A program made the translations under genes and the position numbers. Positions 33,571 to 43,925 of a DNA stretch of 64,000 bases are shown piece after piece. How positions within the stretch are numbered: the stretch's first letter is position 1; the number at the start of each line of letters is the position of its first letter. This DNA is from an uncultured Bradyrhizobium sp. GTDB lineage: Bacteria > Pseudomonadota > Alphaproteobacteria > Rhizobiales > Xanthobacteraceae. The DNA is taken from the NCBI RefSeq assembly GCF_936928535.1, contig NZ_CAKZHY010000172.1:62001-126000 (forward strand), written 5' to 3'. The notes under the pieces were generated by a model. It saw nothing but the letters and a program-made list of their open reading frames with translations. It had not been told where the DNA came from and ran no database searches.

Positions 33571-35175
33571 ATGGATCGCAGGACCGTATTGAAGGGACTG
33601 GCCGGCGCGAGCGGTCTGGCGTTGACCGGTGGCCTCTCGGCCCCGGCGATCGCGCAAGGCTCGGCAGCCCGCACCCTGCGTTTCGTGCCGCAGGCCAATC
33701 TCGCCAATTTCGACCCCATCTGGGGCACCCAATACGTCGTGCGCAATGCGGCGGCCCTGGTCTGGGATACGCTCTACGGCGTCGATTCATCACTCACGCC
33801 GCAACGCCAGATGGTCGAGTCCGAGGAAGTGACCGACGACGGCATGACCTGGACGTTCAAGCTGCGTTCGGGCCTGAAATTCCATGACGGCGAGCCCGTG
33901 CTGAGCAAGGACGTCGTCGCGAGCCTCAATCGCTGGGCGGCGCGCGATCCCATGGGCCTGATGCTCAAGGCGATCCAGCAGGAGCTCACGGCCGTCGACG
34001 ACCGCACCTTCAAATGGGTCTTGAAGCAACCCTTTCCGAAGATGCTCTATGCGCTCGCCAAGAACAATTCGCCTTGCGCCTTCATCATGCCGGAGCGCAT
34101 CGCGCAAACCGATCCGTTCAAGCAGATCTCGGATTATGTCGGCTCCGGCCCGATGAAATTCGTGACGGGCGAGTGGGTGCCGGGCGCGAAGGCGGTGTTC
34201 GAAAAATTCGCCGACTATGCGCCGCGGCAGGAGAAGGCGTCCTGGCTGGCGGGCGGCAAGCAGATCCTGATCGATCGCATCGAGTGGGTGATCATGCCGG
34301 ATCCGGCGACCGCGGCGGCGGCGTTGCAGAATGGCGAGATCGACTGGTGGGAGAACCCGATCGCCGATCTCGTTCCGGTGCTGAAGAAGAACAAGAACAT
34401 CAATGTCGATATCGGCGATCCCCTCGGCAATATCGGCTCCTTCCGCATGAACTTCCTGTATCCGCCCTTCAATGACGTGCGCGCGCGGCGCGCAGTGCTG
34501 ATGGCGATGAGCCAGGAAGACTACATGCGCGCGCTCGTTGGCGACGACGATTCGCTGTGGAAGCCGCTGCCCAGCTTCTTCACGCCTGATACGCCGCTCT
34601 ACACCGAGATGGGTGGCGAGATCCTGAAGGGCAAGCGTGATCTTGATGCCGCCAAGAAGCTGCTTGCGGAGAGCGGATATTCCGGTCAGCCGGTGACGTG
34701 TCTCGTCGCGCAGGACCAGCCGATCACCAAGGCAATGGGCGACGTGACCGCCGATCTCTTGAAGAAGCTCGGCATGAATGTCGACTTCGTGGCGACGGAT
34801 TGGGGCACGGTCGGCGCGCGCCGCGCACTGAAGACGCCGCCGGGCCAGGGCGGCTGGAACATGTTCCACACCTGGCATGCCGGCGCGGACTGCATCAACC
34901 CCGCGCCCTACACCGCCATTCGTGCCAACGGCGACAAGGCCTGGTTCGGCTGGCCGACCAGCGCCGGCACGGAAAAGGAGGTCACCTCCTGGTTCGACGC
35001 CAAGAACCTCGACGAAGAGAAGGCCGCGATCGGCCGTCTCAACAAGGCGGCGATGGACGACGTCGTCTACGCGCCGACCGGCTTCTTCCTGAGCTACACC
35101 GCGTGGCGCAAGAACGTCTCCGGTGTCACCAAGGGCCCGCTGCCGTTCTTCTGGGGCGTGTCGAAGACCGCATGA
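33571..35175 (+). CDS. Peptide/opine-type ABC transporter, periplasmic substrate-binding protein
   Basis: The 534-residue family-5 (DppA/OppA-like) binding protein has a twin-arginine-type signal (DRRTVLKGLAGASGLAL, cleavage near AIAQG). The characteristic block TFKLRSGLKFHDGEPVLSKDVVASLNRW follows. Export by Tat means it may fold in the cytoplasm. The ATG at 33571 is preceded by GGAGAGG; the frame upstream lacks a signal. It heads a five-gene operon and probably binds a peptide, hydantoin or carbamoyl compound in view of its neighbours (inference). Confidence 0.88.
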   Translation: MDRRTVLKGLAGASGLALTGGLSAPAIAQGSAARTLRFVPQANLANFDPIWGTQYVVRNAAALVWDTLYGVDSSLTPQRQMVESEEVTDDGMTWTFKLRSGLKFHDGEPVLSKDVVASLNRWAARDPMGLMLKAIQQELTAVDDRTFKWVLKQPFPKMLYALAKNNSPCAFIMPERIAQTDPFKQISDYVGSGPMKFVTGEWVPGAKAVFEKFADYAPRQEKASWLAGGKQILIDRIEWVIMPDPATAAAALQNGEIDWWENPIADLVPVLKKNKNINVDIGDPLGNIGSFRMNFLYPPFNDVRARRAVLMAMSQEDYMRALVGDDDSLWKPLPSFFTPDTPLYTEMGGEILKGKRDLDAAKKLLAESGYSGQPVTCLVAQDQPITKAMGDVTADLLKKLGMNVDFVATDWGTVGARRALKTPPGQGGWNMFHTWHAGADCINPAPYTAIRANGDKAWFGWPTSAGTEKEVTSWFDAKNLDEEKAAIGRLNKAAMDDVVYAPTGFFLSYTAWRKNVSGVTKGPLPFFWGVSKTA

Positions 35176-35192
35176 TTCTGCGCTGAGGCCAG

Positions 35193-36134
35193 ATGCTCTC
35201 CTACATCCTCCGGCGCATCGTCGCCACCTTGCCGGTGATGGCGATTGTCGCATTGTTCGTGTTCAGCCTGCTCTACATCGCGCCGGGTGATCCGGCCGTG
35301 GTGATCGCGGGCGACCAGGCGAGCCCGGAGGATGTGGAGCGGATCCGCCAAGGCCTCGGCCTCGATCGGCCGTTCCTGATCCAGTTCGGAAGCTGGGTCT
35401 GGCGTCTCATGCATGGGGATCTCGGCACCTCGATCTTCACCAATCTGCCGGTGTCGACGCTGATCGGGCAGCGTCTCGGGCCGACGCTGTCGCTGATGGC
35501 GATCGCGCTGCTGCTCACGATCGTCGTCGCGGTGCCGCTCGGCGTCGTCGCGGCCTGGAAGGCCGGCAGCTTCATCGATCGGGCTATCATGGGCTTTGCC
35601 GTATTCGGCTTCTCGCTGCCTGTCTTCGTGGTCGGCTACGTCCTCGCCTATGTCTTCGCGCTGCAGCTCGAATGGCTTCCGGTGCAGGGCTATACGCCGC
35701 TCAACCAGGGCTTCTGGCCGTGGCTGCAGAATTTGATCCTGCCGTCGATCGCGCTCGGCTGCGTCTATATCGCACTGGTCGCGCGCATCACCCGTGTCGC
35801 CATGCTCGAAGTCCTGCAGCAGGACTATATCCGCACCGCCAAGGCAAAGGGCCTCGGGCAGGGCGGCATCCTGTTCATTCACGCGCTGAAGAACGCGGCG
35901 GTGCCGATCGTCACCGTGATCGGCATCGGCATCGCGCTTTTGGTCGGCGGCGCGGTCGTCACCGAGAGCGTGTTCGCGATTCCCGGCCTCGGCCGTCTCA
36001 CCATTGATGCGATCCTGCGCCGCGACTATCCCGTGATCCAGGGCATCGTGCTGCTGTTCAGCTTCGTCTACGTCCTCGTCAATCTGATGATCGACGTCAC
36101 CTACACGCTCGTTGACCCGAGGATCCGCTATTGA
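35193..36134 (+). CDS. ABC transporter permease, DppB-like
   Basis: The 313-residue inner-membrane protein starts LSYILRRIVATLPVMAIVALFVF and has six helices. It contains the binding-protein-dependent permease domain with the EAA-like loop RTAKAKGLGQGGILFIHALKNA. GAGG lies 8 bases before its start. It pairs with the next permease to form the membrane channel. Confidence 0.9.
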   Translation: MLSYILRRIVATLPVMAIVALFVFSLLYIAPGDPAVVIAGDQASPEDVERIRQGLGLDRPFLIQFGSWVWRLMHGDLGTSIFTNLPVSTLIGQRLGPTLSLMAIALLLTIVVAVPLGVVAAWKAGSFIDRAIMGFAVFGFSLPVFVVGYVLAYVFALQLEWLPVQGYTPLNQGFWPWLQNLILPSIALGCVYIALVARITRVAMLEVLQQDYIRTAKAKGLGQGGILFIHALKNAAVPIVTVIGIGIALLVGGAVVTESVFAIPGLGRLTIDAILRRDYPVIQGIVLLFSFVYVLVNLMIDVTYTLVDPRIRY

Positions 36135-37054
36135 CCGACACGACCGTCAGTCCTCAAGCCCTGCCGGCCGGCCTGGTCGTCGCACCGCTTCTGCCTGAAA
36201 TCCTTCGGCCGGTCACGATCCGCCGTGGCTTCATCGGGTTCTTGCGCAGCCATCCGACCGTCGCGATCGGCGGCGTGTTGCTGCTGATGCTGGTCCTGAT
36301 CGCGATTCTTGCGCCTTATCTCTGGACTGTCGACCCGACGGCGCTTGCGCCCGCCAAGCGCACGAGGGCGCCCTCGGCGGCCTTCTGGTTCGGCACCGAC
36401 GCGCTGGGCCGCGATGTCTATTCACGCGTTCTGTTCGGCGCACGGGTCTCGCTGACGGTCGGTCTGTCGGTCGCGACCTTCGCCTCCGCGGCCGGCCTCG
36501 CCATCGGCATGGTCTCGGGCTTCGTCCGCTGGGCCGACGGCATCCTGATGCGCTTCATGGATGGCTTGATGTCGATCCCGCCGATCCTGCTCGCGATTGC
36601 GCTGATGGCACTGACGCGCGGCAGCGTAGGCAACGTCATCCTGGCCATCACCATCGCCGAGATTCCGCGCGTCTCGCGCCTGGTCCGCAGCGTGGTGCTG
36701 TCGCTGCGGGAGCAGCCTTATGTGGACGCCGCGGTCGCATGCGGCACGCGCACGCCGATGATCATCCTGCGCCACATCCTGCCCAACACGGTCGCGCCGA
36801 TGCTGGTCCAGGCAACCTATATCTGCGCCAGCGCCATGATCACAGAGGCGATCCTGTCCTTCATTGGTGCCGGCACGCCGCCGACCATTCCGTCCTGGGG
36901 CAACATCATGGCTGAGGGCCGCGCACTGTGGCAGGTCAAGCCCTACATCGTGTTCTTCCCGGCGGCCTTTCTTTCGATCACCGTGCTCGCCGTGAACCTG
37001 CTCGGCGATGGCCTTCGCGATGCGCTCGATCCGCGCATGGCCAAGCGTCTTTGA
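36131..37054 (+). CDS. ABC transporter permease, DppC-like
   Basis: The 307-residue permease has an OppC-type N-terminal segment (RRGFIGFLRSHPTVAIGGVLL), the FGTDALGRDVYSRVLFGARVSL block of this family and an EAA loop (AAVACGTRTPMIILRHILPNT). The start proposed is a TTG overlapping the previous TGA (TTGA); no better ATG or GTG exists before the first membrane helix. Confidence 0.87.
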   Translation: MTDTTVSPQALPAGLVVAPLLPEILRPVTIRRGFIGFLRSHPTVAIGGVLLLMLVLIAILAPYLWTVDPTALAPAKRTRAPSAAFWFGTDALGRDVYSRVLFGARVSLTVGLSVATFASAAGLAIGMVSGFVRWADGILMRFMDGLMSIPPILLAIALMALTRGSVGNVILAITIAEIPRVSRLVRSVVLSLREQPYVDAAVACGTRTPMIILRHILPNTVAPMLVQATYICASAMITEAILSFIGAGTPPTIPSWGNIMAEGRALWQVKPYIVFFPAAFLSITVLAVNLLGDGLRDALDPRMAKRL

Positions 37055-37073
37055 TGGACCGGGGCTGATCGCG

Positions 37074-38059
<986 letters not shown>

Positions 38060-38063
<4 letters not shown>

Positions 38064-39040
38064 GTGTCCCGCTCCTCCAGGTCAACGACCTCAAGAAGCA
38101 CTTCCCGGTGAACAAGGGGCTGTTCGGGCGGCAAACCGAATGGGTCTACGCCGTCGACGGCGTGTCGTTCGAGATCGCGAAGGGCGAGACGCTGTCGCTG
38201 GTCGGCGAATCCGGCTGCGGCAAGTCGACGGTTGGCCGCGCGATCCTGCGGCTGTTCGACGTGACCTCAGGCCAGGTCGTGCTCGATGGCCAGCGTATCG
38301 ACGACGCGCATCCGAGCACGATGCGTCAGCTGCGTCAGCGCATTCAGGTGGTGTTCCAGGACCCGTTCTCGAGCCTCAATCCGCGCATGCGGGTGCGCGA
38401 CATCCTGGCCGAGCCAATCCGCAATTTCGGCCTCGCCAAATCGGCCATCGATCTCGAGACGCGCGTGACTGCCCTGATGGACATTGTGCGTTTGCCGCGC
38501 GAAGCGCTCAACCGCCGGCCGCACGAATTCTCCGGTGGCCAGCGTCAGCGTATCGGCATCGCCAGGGCGCTCGCGGCCGAGCCTGAGCTGATCGTCTGTG
38601 ACGAGGCGGTCTCGGCGCTCGACGTTTCGGTCAAGGCGCAGATCGTCAACCTGCTGCAGGATCTGCAGCGCGAGTTCGGGCTGGCACTGCTGTTCATCAG
38701 CCACGATCTCGCCATCGTCGAGCACATGACCCACCGCGTCGCGGTGATGTATCTCGGCAAGATCGTCGAAGTGGCGCCGCGTCGACAGATCTTTGCCGCG
38801 CCGAGACACCCCTATACCAAAGCGTTGCTCTCCGCCGTGCCGCTGCCGGAGCCCGGGGCCAAGCGCGATCCAATCATCCTCGGCGGTGACGTGCCAAGTC
38901 CGATCAATCCTCCGAAAGGCTGCCGCTTCCATACCCGCTGCCCCTACGTCTTCGACCGTTGCCGGACCGAAGAGCCGCAGCTTCGTTCGGAAGGCGAGCA
39001 ATGGGTGGCCTGCCATCTGGATGCGCTGCCGGCAGCATAG
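38060..39040 (+). CDS. ABC transporter ATP-binding protein, DppF-like
   Basis: The 326-residue ATPase has Walker A GESGCGKS, Q-loop FQDPFSSLNP, signature FSGGQRQR, Walker B LIVCDEAVSALD and C-terminal GCRFHTRCPY. It completes the heterodimeric ATPase of the five-gene transporter. The start overlaps the preceding stop (ATGA). Confidence 0.92.
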
Positions 39041-39069
39041 AACGGCTTCGTGATGCTGAAACGCGCATG

Positions 39070-39104
39070 AAAAAGGGGCCGCCCTGTGGGGGAAGGGCGG
39101 CCCC
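39070..39104 (-). terminator. Intrinsic terminator of the AraC-family gene, possibly bidirectional
   Basis: A perfect 11-bp GC-rich stem (39075-39085 with 39094-39104, 8-base loop) is followed on the minus strand by five T (39074-39070). On the plus strand it can also end the ABC operon, though without a T-run. Confidence 0.8.
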
Positions 39105-39180
39105 AAGACGCTCGTCAGCCCGGGAGGAGGAGGCGCGAGCCGGCGCAGGCAGGGCACCTACGCGAAAAGGCTTGTCGATG

Positions 39181-39765
39181 TCATGCAGCAGTGCTCGCGA
39201 TGTGGTCCTGATCCCATGATGGACGTCGTCGTGGCAGTGCTTCAACGTCAAGCCGGCGGTTCTTGCTGGCCGCACGCCAGCGCGCCGGCGTCTCGCCGCT
39301 GATGCGCTTGAAGACGGTCGAAAAGTGCGCCTGAGTGCTGAAGCCGACTGCAAGAGCGATATCGGCCAAGGCTCTCTCTGATGTCGTCAACAGCGACTTC
39401 GCCTGCTCGATGCGATGATGAAGCAGATATTCGCGCGGACGATATCCGGTCGCTGCACGGAACTGCGCGGCGAAATGCATCCTGGAAAGGCCTGCGACGC
39501 CGGCGAGCTCGGACAGGCTGATTCCGCGCTCGAAATGAGCGGCGATATGTTGTTCGACGCGCCGCAGCCGCCATTTCGGCAGAGCATTGACCTTGGCGCG
39601 CGGCAATTCGGGCCGGGTCAGATGGATCACGAGTTCCCGGTCGATCGCCTCAACCGCACGAGGCGCTTCGTGAGTTCCCGGACCGGCCGGAAGATTGATC
39701 CGGGCATGAGCCCTGTGCAATTCGATGAGCATCGCCTGTTCCTTCTCAGCTTCGCGGTCGTTCAC
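39181..39765 (-). CDS. AraC-family transcriptional regulator (short)
   Basis: The 194-residue protein has the AraC/XylS double helix-turn-helix domain over about residues 66-166 (ISLSELAGVAGLSRMHFAAQFRAATG and ALADIALAVGFSTQAHFSTVFKRISGETPARWR). Only ~60 residues precede it, so there is no usual effector-binding cupin domain. It could respond only to its own level or to a partner protein. A second ATG at 39732 is an alternative start. Its promoter region carries the 10-bp TAAC repeat element described at 39827-39855, so it probably belongs to that regulon. Confidence 0.85.
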   Translation of the reverse strand: MNDREAEKEQAMLIELHRAHARINLPAGPGTHEAPRAVEAIDRELVIHLTRPELPRAKVNALPKWRLRRVEQHIAAHFERGISLSELAGVAGLSRMHFAAQFRAATGYRPREYLLHHRIEQAKSLLTTSERALADIALAVGFSTQAHFSTVFKRISGETPARWRAASKNRRLDVEALPRRRPSWDQDHIASTAA

Positions 39766-39826
39766 CAGGACCGGTGGACACGCATCCTCGGTATGCTGAA
39801 AGAATAAGCTTGGGCAGGCTCGGACG

Positions 39827-39855
39827 CTCGTTAGGGGTGATTAGGATCTGTTAGA
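39827..39855 (-). promoter_or_regulatory. Tandem TAAC-box element A, upstream of the AraC gene
   Basis: On the minus strand there are three boxes, CTAAC, CTAAT and CTAACGAG, spaced exactly 10 bp, ending 61 bases before the AraC start. Same orientation relative to the gene as elements B-E. Confidence 0.6.
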
Positions 39856-39930
39856 TTGTGTGGGGTGGATCGGATGCCGCGACAGGCCGCAGCGGCTTCA
39901 ACTTGAATCAATGTATCAAGGGCTTGTCGG

Positions 39931-40638
39931 TTACTCGAAGACGGCATCGAAGATCTCGACGTCGATCAGAACGGGTTTGGCGATCACCGCTGCATCCGGC
40001 TGTCGCGTCAACGTACGCCGGAGGGTCGGCACCACGATGCCGCCGAAATTCTCGTGGGCCCACGAATAGTGCGCGACATGGGCGCCCAGGAGATCGTGGT
40101 CGGTTCGTCGCTGCAAAGCGTTCTCGTCGAAATAGAAGACCTGTTCGGATGCAAGGTTGATCAGGCTCGACGGCAATTGCGCGCGAAGGCATCGCCACGT
40201 CTCGCTGTTCTCCTGCCATGGCGGCAATTCCTCCACCACGACGTCGGGACGGGCGAGGAGGAACGGGGTCGTGAGATAATTCCAGATCTGGACGCCGCAG
40301 AAGAAGACCAGATGCAGTTCGTCCGCGAGCGCATGTGTGCCATTGGTCGGGAAAGCAAGGCTCGGGCTTCGCCAGGTCCGCAGCACCTCGCCATCCAGGC
40401 TCTCGATCGTGATCGCGTCCGCCTGAAAGGCGCCGCACTGCTCGCCCCCGGTGATTCCGGTGAAGCGGACCGATTGTGTGCGCGTCGATCCCTCCGCGGT
40501 CACATCCTTGAATTCGCGGGCATGGCCGGCGTCGGAAAACAGGCTACCGCCGACCGACAGATGCAGGGTGAATCGGCTCAGGCCGTTCCAGCGGGCCATT
40601 CCCCCGCAGGCGTCGATCGCATCGTCAAGAAGGGCCAT
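39931..40638 (-). CDS. Uncharacterised 235-residue protein
   Basis: Not recognised with confidence. The protein begins MALLDDAIDACGGMARWNGLSRFTLHLSVGGSLFSDAG, with regularly spaced beta-rich segments and conserved-looking aromatic residues (PPWQENSETWRCL, AHYSWAHENFGGIVVPTLRRTL). There is no signal peptide or membrane segment. The continuous frame, codon usage like that of its neighbours and a dedicated TAAC-box promoter (40697-40721) support a real gene. The shape suggests a beta-barrel or lipocalin-like ligand-binding protein, but this is only an impression. Confidence 0.7.
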   Translation of the reverse strand: MALLDDAIDACGGMARWNGLSRFTLHLSVGGSLFSDAGHAREFKDVTAEGSTRTQSVRFTGITGGEQCGAFQADAITIESLDGEVLRTWRSPSLAFPTNGTHALADELHLVFFCGVQIWNYLTTPFLLARPDVVVEELPPWQENSETWRCLRAQLPSSLINLASEQVFYFDENALQRRTDHDLLGAHVAHYSWAHENFGGIVVPTLRRTLTRQPDAAVIAKPVLIDVEIFDAVFE

Positions 40639-40696
40639 GTCTCACTGCATCCACCATGAATGGGATCACCATGGCGGGGCGCGGGCGGCTTGGCGT

Positions 40697-40721
40697 GTTA
40701 GAAGTTGTTAGGAGTTGCAAG
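40697..40721 (-). promoter_or_regulatory. Tandem TAAC-box element B, upstream of the 235-residue protein
   Basis: Minus strand: CTTGC, CTAAC and CTAAC at exactly 10-bp spacing, ending 58 bases before the gene start. The final CGAG seen in elements A, C, D and E is not present (ACG follows). Confidence 0.55.
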
Positions 40722-40755
40722 AGCGAGATTTTTCGGTATCCCGTTGAAGACGCTT

Positions 40756-43593
40756 CTAATTCAGCGCGCTCAGCAACCCCTTGGCGGCGACAAGGTCGCG
40801 GCCCGACAGGCCTTCCTGATAGTGCGCGACGAGCGGCGCCAGCAGGGCCTTTGCATCGCCCTTTCGACCAGCCTGCAGCCAGAGGCGAGCAAGACTCATT
40901 GCCCCCCGCAACTCCCAGCCGCGCGCACATTGCCGGCGCGACAAAGCCAGCGACTGCTGGAGCCATGATTCGGCTTCCGTCGCCCTGGCGGATTGCACCA
41001 GAATGTCCGCCTTGACCCGGAGCATTTCCGGCATATCGAAGGATTCGCCGTGATCGCCGATCTGGGCGATGGCCTCATCGATCGTGTGCAACGCCTCATC
41101 CGCCTGGTTCTGGGCCGCAAGCCCCTCTGCGAGCGCCGTTGCGAACACGGTCGTCATGATCCTGTGCCGCGTGGCGTACAGGGTCGCCTGACTGCGGCGA
41201 AGATGTTCGATGCCGCCAGCGATATCACCGCGGCGGAGCAGAAGCTCTCCCTTCTGGCCGATGCCGACCGCGTGATAGGGGCCGAGAAAGTGGCGCGCGG
41301 CGTGGTCGATCAGCCGCTCGATCAAGCTCTCGGCGCTGGTCCAGTCACCGACCCACAGAAACACGTAGATTGTCCAGATCAAGGCAATGCCGAGTGTCAG
41401 CGGCTGCTCGAGCTGCTCGGCCTCCTTGACGGTGTATCGCGCTGCCTCGATGGCACGGTCGGGCCGGCCGCTGAGCCAGAGCCCCCGCGCCAAAGCGACC
41501 AGCGCGACAATGCGGTCGTCATAGCCGAGATGGCCGATATTCAGCCGCTGCGAGCCCGGATTGTCCACCATCGCGCTCTCGCAGAACTGGACGGCCTTGT
41601 CCTGGTTGCCGATGAGATGATGGGCCACCCCGAGCATCCACTCGACGTTCAGCGTGCTGGTCGGGTCGTTCAGCTTCCTGGCGACGGCCTGGCCCTGTTC
41701 GCCGGTGCCGAGCGCGCCGTGAAAATCGCCGACCCGGGTGAGATAGATGTGTAATCCGCGCAACAGCCAGAGCTGCCAGTGCAGATCATCGAGCTCTTGC
41801 GCCAATTGCAGGCTGCGCGTGAATGCGGAGCGAACCCCTTCCGTATTGCCCTGGGTGAACATCACGGACACGCCGAGGGCTGCCTGCAAGGCCATTTCCT
41901 GGCGGGGGTCGCTGGCATCTGCAGATGCCAGCGCCTGCTGGGTCCAGCTATGGCATTCCGTCAGCAATGTCAGCTCGAGGAAGAACTGTGCGGCTGACGC
42001 CGCCAGGTCCACGCCGATCGTGCAGTCGCCGCTTTCCGAGAAGCTCCATGTCAGCGCGGCTCGCACATTCGGCAGATGGTCGGCATAGGGCAGGAAGCCG
42101 CCGGCGCTCTGCATGCCCGTCGATTTCACCGAAATGTCGTGCAGGAAATCGCGGAAATAGACGGCGTGGGCACGCAAGACGCGCGCCGCTTCGCCACTCT
42201 CGGAGAGCTTGTCGCCGACGAACGCGCGGGTCGTGTCGAGAAGGCGGTATCGCAGCCGGCGTTCCGCAGGCGACGTCGTGATCAGAGATTTGGACAACAG
42301 ATTGGAGATGGCTTCGATCGCCTCGGCCTCGTCGATGCCCTGACTTGCAGCGACAGCGAGTGCAGCTTCCAGCGTGAATGGTCCGACGAAGACAGACAAT
42401 CCGCGCAAGGTCGCGCTTTCGGCGGCGGGCAGAAGATCGTAGCTCCAGCTCAGCGCCGCGCTCAGCGTCTGGTGCCGGGGGATAGCAGTGCGGCGTCCCC
42501 GCCACAGCAGCGAGAAGCGGCTGTCGAGCAGCGAGGCCGTGCCGGCGATGCCGTAGGCGTTGACCCGTCCGGCGGCAAGCTCGATGGCGAGCGCAATGCC
42601 GTCCAGCCGCCGGCAGATATCAGCGACGAGAGGCGCATCCTCCTCACTGAGTTCGAATTCGCTCAGGCTCTCGGCGATCCGCTCGACAAAAAGCTGGCTC
42701 GCCGGATAGGCAAGGATTTCAGCCATGCTCAGGCCGTCGCGTTGCGGCGGACAATCCAGTGGAAACAGCCGGTAGACCCGTTCGCCCTCGGTGCGGAAGG
42801 ATTCCCGGCTGGTGGCGAGAATATGCAGCTCAGGGGCTTCCCGCACGATGCGCTCGGCCAGGGGAGCAAGTTCGTCGATGATGTGTTCGCAGCTGTCGAA
42901 GACCAGCAGCATCCGGCGATTGCGCAGCGACTGCAGCAGCCCCGGGATCGGGTCGCCGGAACTGACGGTCAGGCCGAGGGCCGCGGCGATCGTGCCAGCA
43001 ACGAGTCGTGGGTCCGTCAGCGCACCAAAATCGACGAAGCAGACCTGACCCTCGAAACCAGCATGCTGGCCATGCGCCACGGCGAGCGCGACGGAGGTCT
43101 TGCCGATGCCGCCGGGACCGACGACGGTGACGAACCGATGCAGGGAAAGTTCGGTTGCGATCTTCTCGACCGCGTCGTCGCGGCCGATCATGTTCGCAAG
43201 GGGGGCGGGCAGGGAGCGAAGCGAAGAAGCAACCGCGCCTGTCCTGATCTCTGCAGGTGCCGCGCGGAGCAGCGGTGCCGTGAAGCAATAGCCCCGGCCA
43301 GGCACATTGACGACATAGCGGGCGCCTTCGCCGCCATCGCCCAGCGCCTTGCGCAGCGAGGTGATGTGAAAGCGCAGGCTGCCCTCATCGACGTTCACGT
43401 CGGCCCAGATCCGCTTGACCAATTCCCGCTTGTCGACGACCTCGCCGGCACGCTCGGCGAGAAAGATCAGGATGTCGAGGGCGCGGCCGCCGAGATGCAG
43501 CGGCACGCCATCCTTCTCGAGCAGCCGAGACCGGGGAAACAGCCGGAAGGCCCCGAAGGAAATGGCTGAGTCCTGGTCGTTATTATCTGGCAC
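40756..43593 (-). CDS. Winged-helix/NB-ARC-type NTPase/TPR transcriptional regulator (paralogue 1)
   Basis: The 945-residue cytoplasmic regulator has an N-terminal OmpR/CadC-type winged helix (about residues 12-104, recognition region GSLRFHITSLRKAL). An NTPase domain follows with Walker A GPGGIGKT (159-166) and a LLVFDSCEH Walker B, then a long helical TPR-like C-terminal half that probably senses a signal. The architecture resembles AfsR/SARP-like regulators. The GTG start at 43593 is chosen because the paralogue at 54387-57224 starts at the same place, giving the identical length of 945. A longer frame to 43686 exists. Confidence 0.88.
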   Translation of the reverse strand: MPDNNDQDSAISFGAFRLFPRSRLLEKDGVPLHLGGRALDILIFLAERAGEVVDKRELVKRIWADVNVDEGSLRFHITSLRKALGDGGEGARYVVNVPGRGYCFTAPLLRAAPAEIRTGAVASSLRSLPAPLANMIGRDDAVEKIATELSLHRFVTVVGPGGIGKTSVALAVAHGQHAGFEGQVCFVDFGALTDPRLVAGTIAAALGLTVSSGDPIPGLLQSLRNRRMLLVFDSCEHIIDELAPLAERIVREAPELHILATSRESFRTEGERVYRLFPLDCPPQRDGLSMAEILAYPASQLFVERIAESLSEFELSEEDAPLVADICRRLDGIALAIELAAGRVNAYGIAGTASLLDSRFSLLWRGRRTAIPRHQTLSAALSWSYDLLPAAESATLRGLSVFVGPFTLEAALAVAASQGIDEAEAIEAISNLLSKSLITTSPAERRLRYRLLDTTRAFVGDKLSESGEAARVLRAHAVYFRDFLHDISVKSTGMQSAGGFLPYADHLPNVRAALTWSFSESGDCTIGVDLAASAAQFFLELTLLTECHSWTQQALASADASDPRQEMALQAALGVSVMFTQGNTEGVRSAFTRSLQLAQELDDLHWQLWLLRGLHIYLTRVGDFHGALGTGEQGQAVARKLNDPTSTLNVEWMLGVAHHLIGNQDKAVQFCESAMVDNPGSQRLNIGHLGYDDRIVALVALARGLWLSGRPDRAIEAARYTVKEAEQLEQPLTLGIALIWTIYVFLWVGDWTSAESLIERLIDHAARHFLGPYHAVGIGQKGELLLRRGDIAGGIEHLRRSQATLYATRHRIMTTVFATALAEGLAAQNQADEALHTIDEAIAQIGDHGESFDMPEMLRVKADILVQSARATEAESWLQQSLALSRRQCARGWELRGAMSLARLWLQAGRKGDAKALLAPLVAHYQEGLSGRDLVAAKGLLSALN

Positions 43594-43640
43594 GCGCCGT
43601 GGTTCCAATAAGGAAAGGGCTGCTGTCTGTTGATCTACCT

Positions 43641-43675
43641 GAACGAGACCGTGAGTAAACCGGCCGAAAGCGGAG
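43641..43675 (-). promoter_or_regulatory. Conserved 35-bp motif upstream of regulator 1
   Basis: It shares 26 of 35 positions with 57277-57311 upstream of the paralogue, with the blocks GAACGA, AGTAAAC and CGAAAGC fixed (plus-strand reading). It lies 48-82 bases before the start. On the minus strand TTTACT and TAGATC are 16 bases apart and could be -35/-10. Confidence 0.55.
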
Positions 43676-43834
43676 AAATCGAGCAACAGGCAGGGGATCG
43701 GGTAGAAAGCATCGGGATCAAACGCTGCGAATTTTGTTTAAACGCGAACGGCTTATGCGGGAAGCGGGAAGATTCAGCAAAGTGCTCCAGGCTGATGCTG
43801 TTGCCATGACCGGATGTGTCACGCGCCAGCAATC

Positions 43835-43862
43835 ATAACACATTCTTGCAACGTCTAACGAG
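43835..43862 (+). promoter_or_regulatory. Tandem TAAC-box element C with promoter, upstream of the HisKA_2 kinase
   Basis: ATAAC (43835), a degenerate CTTGC (43845) and CTAACGAG (43855) lie at exactly 10-bp spacing. A good -10, CTATAG (43885-43890), follows, so the last box abuts the expected -35. This is the geometry of an activator that contacts RNA polymerase directly. Confidence 0.6.
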
Positions 43863-43925
43863 CGTGAGCCGCTCGTCTGGATCACTATAGCGTTCGAGTT
43901 AGGCCTATTTCCAATGGGGGAGGCT

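Larger units (their letters stand above)
43594..43925. other. Divergent regulatory gap between regulator 1 and the kinase gene
   Basis: About 330 bp without a gene. It holds the conserved upstream motif of regulator 1 (43641-43675), TAAC element C (43835-43862), a CTATAG -10 (43885-43890) and the kinase ribosome binding site GGGGGAGG (43916-43923). Confidence 0.6.
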
